From a virus, in the IMG/VR virus record IMGVR_UViG_3300013126_005788, positions 1 through 23,005 of that record: a stretch of DNA of 23,005 nt, one strand, 5' to 3'. Each line of letters opens with the position of its first letter. Within the stretch, counting starts at the first letter, position 1. Made by a program: the position numbers and the translations under genes. Shown here piece after piece: positions 20,687 through 23,005 of this stretch. The notes under the pieces were generated by a model. That model ran no database searches and was not told the origin of the DNA. It saw only the letters and a program-made list of their open reading frames with translations.

Positions 20687-22630
20687 ATGGCTTACCGAGT
20701 AATGTGGGAAACTGAAGTGCGGCATGAAGGCTTAGGAAAGTATCGCCATATACGTGGATCAGAACAATATGTAGTTGAACAAAAAGCTGCGGCCCAGAAA
20801 CTTCAATGGGAAGAACAATGGCAACGGAAACAGGAAATAGATCGCCGCGGCAAAGAAAGGGAACGGGCTGCTAATCAAAAAATTTCGGAACGAGAACAGA
20901 ATGCTTTAGAGAAAGCACGCCAGAAAGAAGAATCTCAGCGCTATAAGGACGAAAGAAAGCAAGAAGCTTTAAACCGTGATAAGGAAGCCAAAGACGCAAT
21001 TGATACGTTAAAAAATATACTCAATCATACACTCAACGTAAACGATGCTATCGACTGGGAAAAGCTCAAGGATACGTCAAAATTCATCGAACCTCTTCCG
21101 AAATTAGATCTTCCGCCATGTCCGGCAAACCAGCCAATTCCAATTGCTCCGGTACCAAAGATTGTCCCCATGAAGCCAAGTTCTTCGGCCAGAGATAAAT
21201 CTCCAACAAAAAGTTTTGCCAAATATCAGCCGGTTTTTGGTTTTTTTGACAAGATCATACCTTCATTTAAAGCAAAAAAGATTGCAGCAGCTGAAGCTTT
21301 GTTCTCTCAAGATTATACTGCCTGGGAGACAGAATGCTTCAAACTTGATGAGTCTGATTCTGCAGAGTTGAAACGGTGGGAGGAAAGTAAAAACAGTATT
21401 GATATACGAAATGCTGCACTTTTGGCTGAATGGGAGCGAAATGTTGAGAGAACAAAAATTGAGAATACAAACAGAAAGTCATGGTGGGAAAAGAGCTGTG
21501 AACAGGCCCGGTTAAAGCACGCTGAAGAGGTAAAGCAATGGGAGTTACGTAAGGAAAAGTTTATCGAAAAACAGGCTGCTATTAATTCTGTAATTGATAA
21601 AAACCGAGAAAACTATTTGTCAAATGAACAGGGTGCAATTTCTGATTATTGTGATTCTGTTCTGTCAAACTCTATCTATCCAGACTATTTTCCCAATGAG
21701 TGGGATCTGGATTACAACGCCGACACAAAAAACCTGATTGTTGAATATGCGTTACCAGCTCCTGAATCACTCCCGACTTTGAAGGATATCCAGTACGTGC
21801 AAACAAAGGATGACTTCAAGGAAAGTTATCTGTCTGAAAAAGAATCAGAATCCATTTATGACAGCCTGCTATACCAGATTGCACTGCGCACCATTCATGA
21901 ATTATTTGAAGCTGATACCGCTAATGCAGTAGATACCATTGCATTTAACGGTATAGTTACTGCCCTGGATAAAACTACAGGAAATAAAGTCACTGCCTGT
22001 GTCCTTTCTCTGATGACCCGCAAAGAACAATTTTTACAAATTAATCTCGCAAATATTGAACCTAAGGCATGCTTCAAGAGCCTGAAAGGTGTCGCTGCCA
22101 CAAAACTTATTGGGATTACTCCTGTATCGCCTGTTATGGCAATTGACAGAAATGACCGCCGTTTTGTTGAAGGTTATGGAGTTGCTGATTCTTTAAATGA
22201 AGGTACTAATCTGGCGACTATGGATTGGGAAGATTTTGAGCACCTGATAAGAGAGGTGTTTGAACAGGAATTTGCAACGAGCGGTGGCGAAGTGAAAGTA
22301 ACTCAGGCAAGCCGGGACGGCGGGGTTGATGCGATTGCATTTGATCCTGATCCAATCAGAGGCGGCAAAATCGTTATACAGGCAAAACGTTATACAAATG
22401 TGGTAGGAGTTTCGGCCGTCAGGGATCTATACGGTACTGTTATTAACGAGGGAGCTACCAAAGGTATTTTAGTTACTACTGCTAATTATGGGCCTGATGC
22501 ATACGAATTCGCAAAAGGAAAACCGCTATCTCTGCTGACGGGTGCGAACCTTTTACATTTGCTCGAAAAACATGGGCACCAAGCCCGTATTAATATAAAT
22601 GAAGCTAAGCAATCCTTTCAAAATAAATAG
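20687..22630 (+). CDS. Long coiled-coil protein with C-terminal Mrr-type nuclease domain
   Basis: 647 residues from ATG 20687; GGGGGTGAT, near-complementary to the 16S 3' end, lies 7 bp upstream, so an in-frame GTG at 20675 inside that site is not used. Residues about 25-105 are highly charged coiled coil, 130-165 Pro-rich, and about 190-310 charged helix with repeated Trp-Glu pairs (WERNVE, WWEKSCE). Residues 512-620 are an Mrr_cat/PD-(D/E)xK restriction domain: WEDFEHLIREVFEQ, then SRDGGVDAIA (D544, D548), IVIQAKRY (Q565, K567) and GILVTTANYG. Mrr-family enzymes cut modified or foreign DNA. A+T-rich coding unlike the transposition genes suggests recent acquisition. It may act in defence or superinfection control; this is inference. 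Confidence 0.75.
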   Translation: MAYRVMWETEVRHEGLGKYRHIRGSEQYVVEQKAAAQKLQWEEQWQRKQEIDRRGKERERAANQKISEREQNALEKARQKEESQRYKDERKQEALNRDKEAKDAIDTLKNILNHTLNVNDAIDWEKLKDTSKFIEPLPKLDLPPCPANQPIPIAPVPKIVPMKPSSSARDKSPTKSFAKYQPVFGFFDKIIPSFKAKKIAAAEALFSQDYTAWETECFKLDESDSAELKRWEESKNSIDIRNAALLAEWERNVERTKIENTNRKSWWEKSCEQARLKHAEEVKQWELRKEKFIEKQAAINSVIDKNRENYLSNEQGAISDYCDSVLSNSIYPDYFPNEWDLDYNADTKNLIVEYALPAPESLPTLKDIQYVQTKDDFKESYLSEKESESIYDSLLYQIALRTIHELFEADTANAVDTIAFNGIVTALDKTTGNKVTACVLSLMTRKEQFLQINLANIEPKACFKSLKGVAATKLIGITPVSPVMAIDRNDRRFVEGYGVADSLNEGTNLATMDWEDFEHLIREVFEQEFATSGGEVKVTQASRDGGVDAIAFDPDPIRGGKIVIQAKRYTNVVGVSAVRDLYGTVINEGATKGILVTTANYGPDAYEFAKGKPLSLLTGANLLHLLEKHGHQARININEAKQSFQNK

Positions 22631-22646
22631 TTGACTGGAAATATAT

Positions 22647-23005
22647 ATGAGCAAAATAAAAATACTTGCTGGCGATCTTGAAGCAGGCACCTACGACCTT
22701 CCAAATGATCTTTTTGGACGTGAATTGATCATCAGGAAACAATTCTCAACACAAAAACTGACCTGGTCAAAGAACTGGATCGCGTTGAACTGCATACAGA
22801 AGAAAGTGTTAAAAGGCTGGCCGGTACATCTGGCTGGGGCGTGGCTGGACTTGCTCTTTTTGGACCACTCGGAGCAATCGGCGGAATGCTGATCGGCGGT
22901 AAAGGTAAAGTTGTTTGTTTTGCAGCGTACCTTAAAGATGGCAGGAAGTTTTTAGCTACCACCGATGGTAAAATGTATCAGAAATTAGCTGCGGTAACGT
23001 TTTAG
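22647..23005 (+). pseudogene. Frameshifted gene for a glycine-rich small protein
   Basis: ATG 22647 opens MSKIKILAGDLEAGTYDLPN and continues in frame only to an unrelated ending (stop 22890-22892). From about 22724 the reading continues sensibly in the -1 frame, with KELDRVELHTEESVKRLAGT, GWGVAGLALFGPLGAIGGML and LKDGRKFLATTDGKMY, ending at TAG 23003-23005. The second part has the TEESVKRL-(G-rich hydrophobic)-KDGRKFLA layout I associate with a family of small bacterial proteins. The total span of 359 bp is one base short of a whole number of codons, pointing to a single lost base near 22725-22760. No slippery heptamer is visible, so a mutation or sequencing error is more likely than programmed shifting. 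Confidence 0.65.

Noticed and set aside
22724-22890. Programmed -1 frameshift in the last gene
   Set aside because: No X-XXY-YYZ slippery heptamer in the right frame or following hairpin was visible between the -1 frame stop at 22721 and the frame-0 stop at 22890, so a mutation or read error is preferred.
1-23005. tRNA, rRNA, CRISPR arrays or insertion sequences
   Set aside because: No cloverleaf-like segment, regularly spaced repeat series or insertion-sequence transposase with terminal inverted repeats was recognised; the only transposase is the Mu-type one. This was judged by eye and short RNA genes could be missed.

Overview
This window is most of a Mu-like (transposable) prophage, read largely on the minus strand from right to left. 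The signature genes are a DDE transposase (15816-17411), a MuB-type AAA+ ATPase (14902-15819), a GemA/gp16-like protein, Gam, a phage HU, a Mor-type activator, a GH108 endolysin, terminase, portal and a fused protease-capsid. The host looks like a Gram-negative bacterium of moderate G+C. Short TTCGACTCCGCTCA-type inverted repeats and G/C-run repeats in the gaps would fit a Geobacter/Desulfuromonas-like deltaproteobacterium, but that assignment is only a guess.

Layout from right to left. (1) 20036-23005, plus strand: an HTH repressor whose C-terminus is two membrane segments instead of a cleavable protease domain; a 647-residue coiled-coil protein ending in an Mrr-type nuclease domain; and a frameshifted glycine-rich gene. 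(2) 19926-20035: the divergent repressor/early control region. (3) 19925 down to 13674, minus strand: the early replication-transposition operon (Ner/Cro-like HTH, regulators, transposase, ATPase, GemA, small coupled ORFs). A single plus-strand gene (19141-19638) sits antisense within it. (4) 13636 down to 10939: Gam, HU, small regulators, the Mor-like activator and small unknown proteins, ending at a minus-strand terminator. (5) 10663 down to 3207: lysis (endolysin, small membrane protein, TM/coiled-coil protein), terminase, portal and protease-capsid. (6) 3039 down to 1: head completion, tail terminator, tail tube and a truncated tail-chaperone-like gene. No sheath gene precedes the tail tube, so a non-contractile (siphovirus-like) tail is likely, as in B3/D3112-type transposable phages.

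The most interesting pattern is regulatory. A 17-bp palindrome (TTTTTACCGGGTAAAAA) at 10802-10818 recurs with one change at 3074-3090. Each copy is followed, 29-30 bp from its centre on the minus strand, by a -10-like hexamer (TATAGT, TGTAAT), across a C-rich spacer with no -35. This is the geometry expected of Mor/C-activated late promoters (activator dyad near -42). The first would drive lysis through capsid and the second head completion and tail. The second start point would fall almost on the ATG of a gene that has no Shine-Dalgarno sequence.

The prophage ends were not identified. Functional names rest on motif recognition and gene order; no database search was run.
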